Shown here piece after piece: positions 14,306-14,391 of a DNA stretch of 14,391 nucleotides. The DNA comes from Proteiniphilum sp. (GTDB lineage: Bacteria; Bacteroidota; Bacteroidia; Bacteroidales; Dysgonomonadaceae). The DNA lies in NCBI GenBank assembly GCA_031284475.1, contig JAISZV010000019.1, positions 1 through 14,391 of the forward strand. The letters are read 5' to 3'. Below the pieces are notes generated by a model. It saw only the letters and a list, made by a program, of their open reading frames with translations. It searched no databases and was not told the DNA's origin. A program made the translations under genes and the position numbers. The stretch's first letter is position 1; every line of letters starts with the position of its first letter.

Positions 14306-14338
14306 AAAAAATAGCTATTGCCCGGCTAAAATTACAAA
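14306..14338 (-). promoter_or_regulatory. possible promoter of the AmpG-like gene
   Basis: On the minus strand TTTG (14338-14335) is followed after 21 nt by TATTTTTT (14313-14306), one mismatch from TAnnTTTG. It is about 80 nt upstream of the ATG at 14228. The A/T-run makes a chance match fairly likely. Confidence 0.35.
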
Positions 14339-14391
14339 CTCTATATCGGATTTGCAAACTTATTTGAGGCAAAAAGTTAAGCGACATTATT

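Overview
The window looks like a chromosomal piece of a Bacteroidota (Bacteroidales-type) genome. This rests on TAnnTTTG -7 promoter boxes, weak ribosome binding sites, a DUF5686-type surface protein with a carboxypeptidase-regulatory-like domain, outer-membrane barrel and lipoprotein genes, a flexirubin/aryl-polyene type gene set, an AmpG/NagX/BadF-kinase cluster and IS30-type ends. The genus cannot be fixed from the sequence alone.

Layout, left to right. 1-272: AT-rich, no gene seen. 275-786: wreck of an IS30-family insertion sequence with both ends, an internal deletion that removed most of the DDE domain, and a nonsense codon. 816-2225 (minus): a two-gene operon for a beta-barrel outer-membrane protein and a lipoprotein. 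2321-2832: a largely empty gap that ends in the 3' remnant of an unrecognised plus-strand gene. 2838-5381 (minus): a large DUF5686-type outer-membrane protein. A divergent promoter region (about 5382-5520) separates it from the next operon.

5521-10253 (plus): five tightly packed genes: an aromatic amino acid ammonia-lyase (very probably tyrosine ammonia-lyase rather than histidase), a ketoacyl-ACP reductase, a ketoacyl-ACP synthase, an acyl carrier protein and an LpxL-like acyltransferase. Together they suggest that 4-coumarate is made, chain-extended on the carrier protein and passed to a membrane lipid or alcohol. This is a reduced version of a flexirubin/aryl-polyene pathway, with no dehydratase, second ketosynthase, CoA/ACP ligase, glycosyltransferase or exporter in the window.

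10251-10420: a block of short tandem repeats between two convergent genes. The repeats contain the stop codons of both genes and encode the last residues of one. 10400-14228 (minus): an amino-sugar salvage group made of an AmpG-like permease, a NagX-like membrane acetyltransferase and a BadF-type amino-sugar kinase. It probably brings in and processes peptidoglycan-derived sugars. Between the permease and the NagX-like gene lies a ~175-bp element (12630-12804). It carries the same left and right ends as the IS30 wreck 12 kb away and even keeps the last codons of the transposase, so it is a MITE-like deletion derivative.
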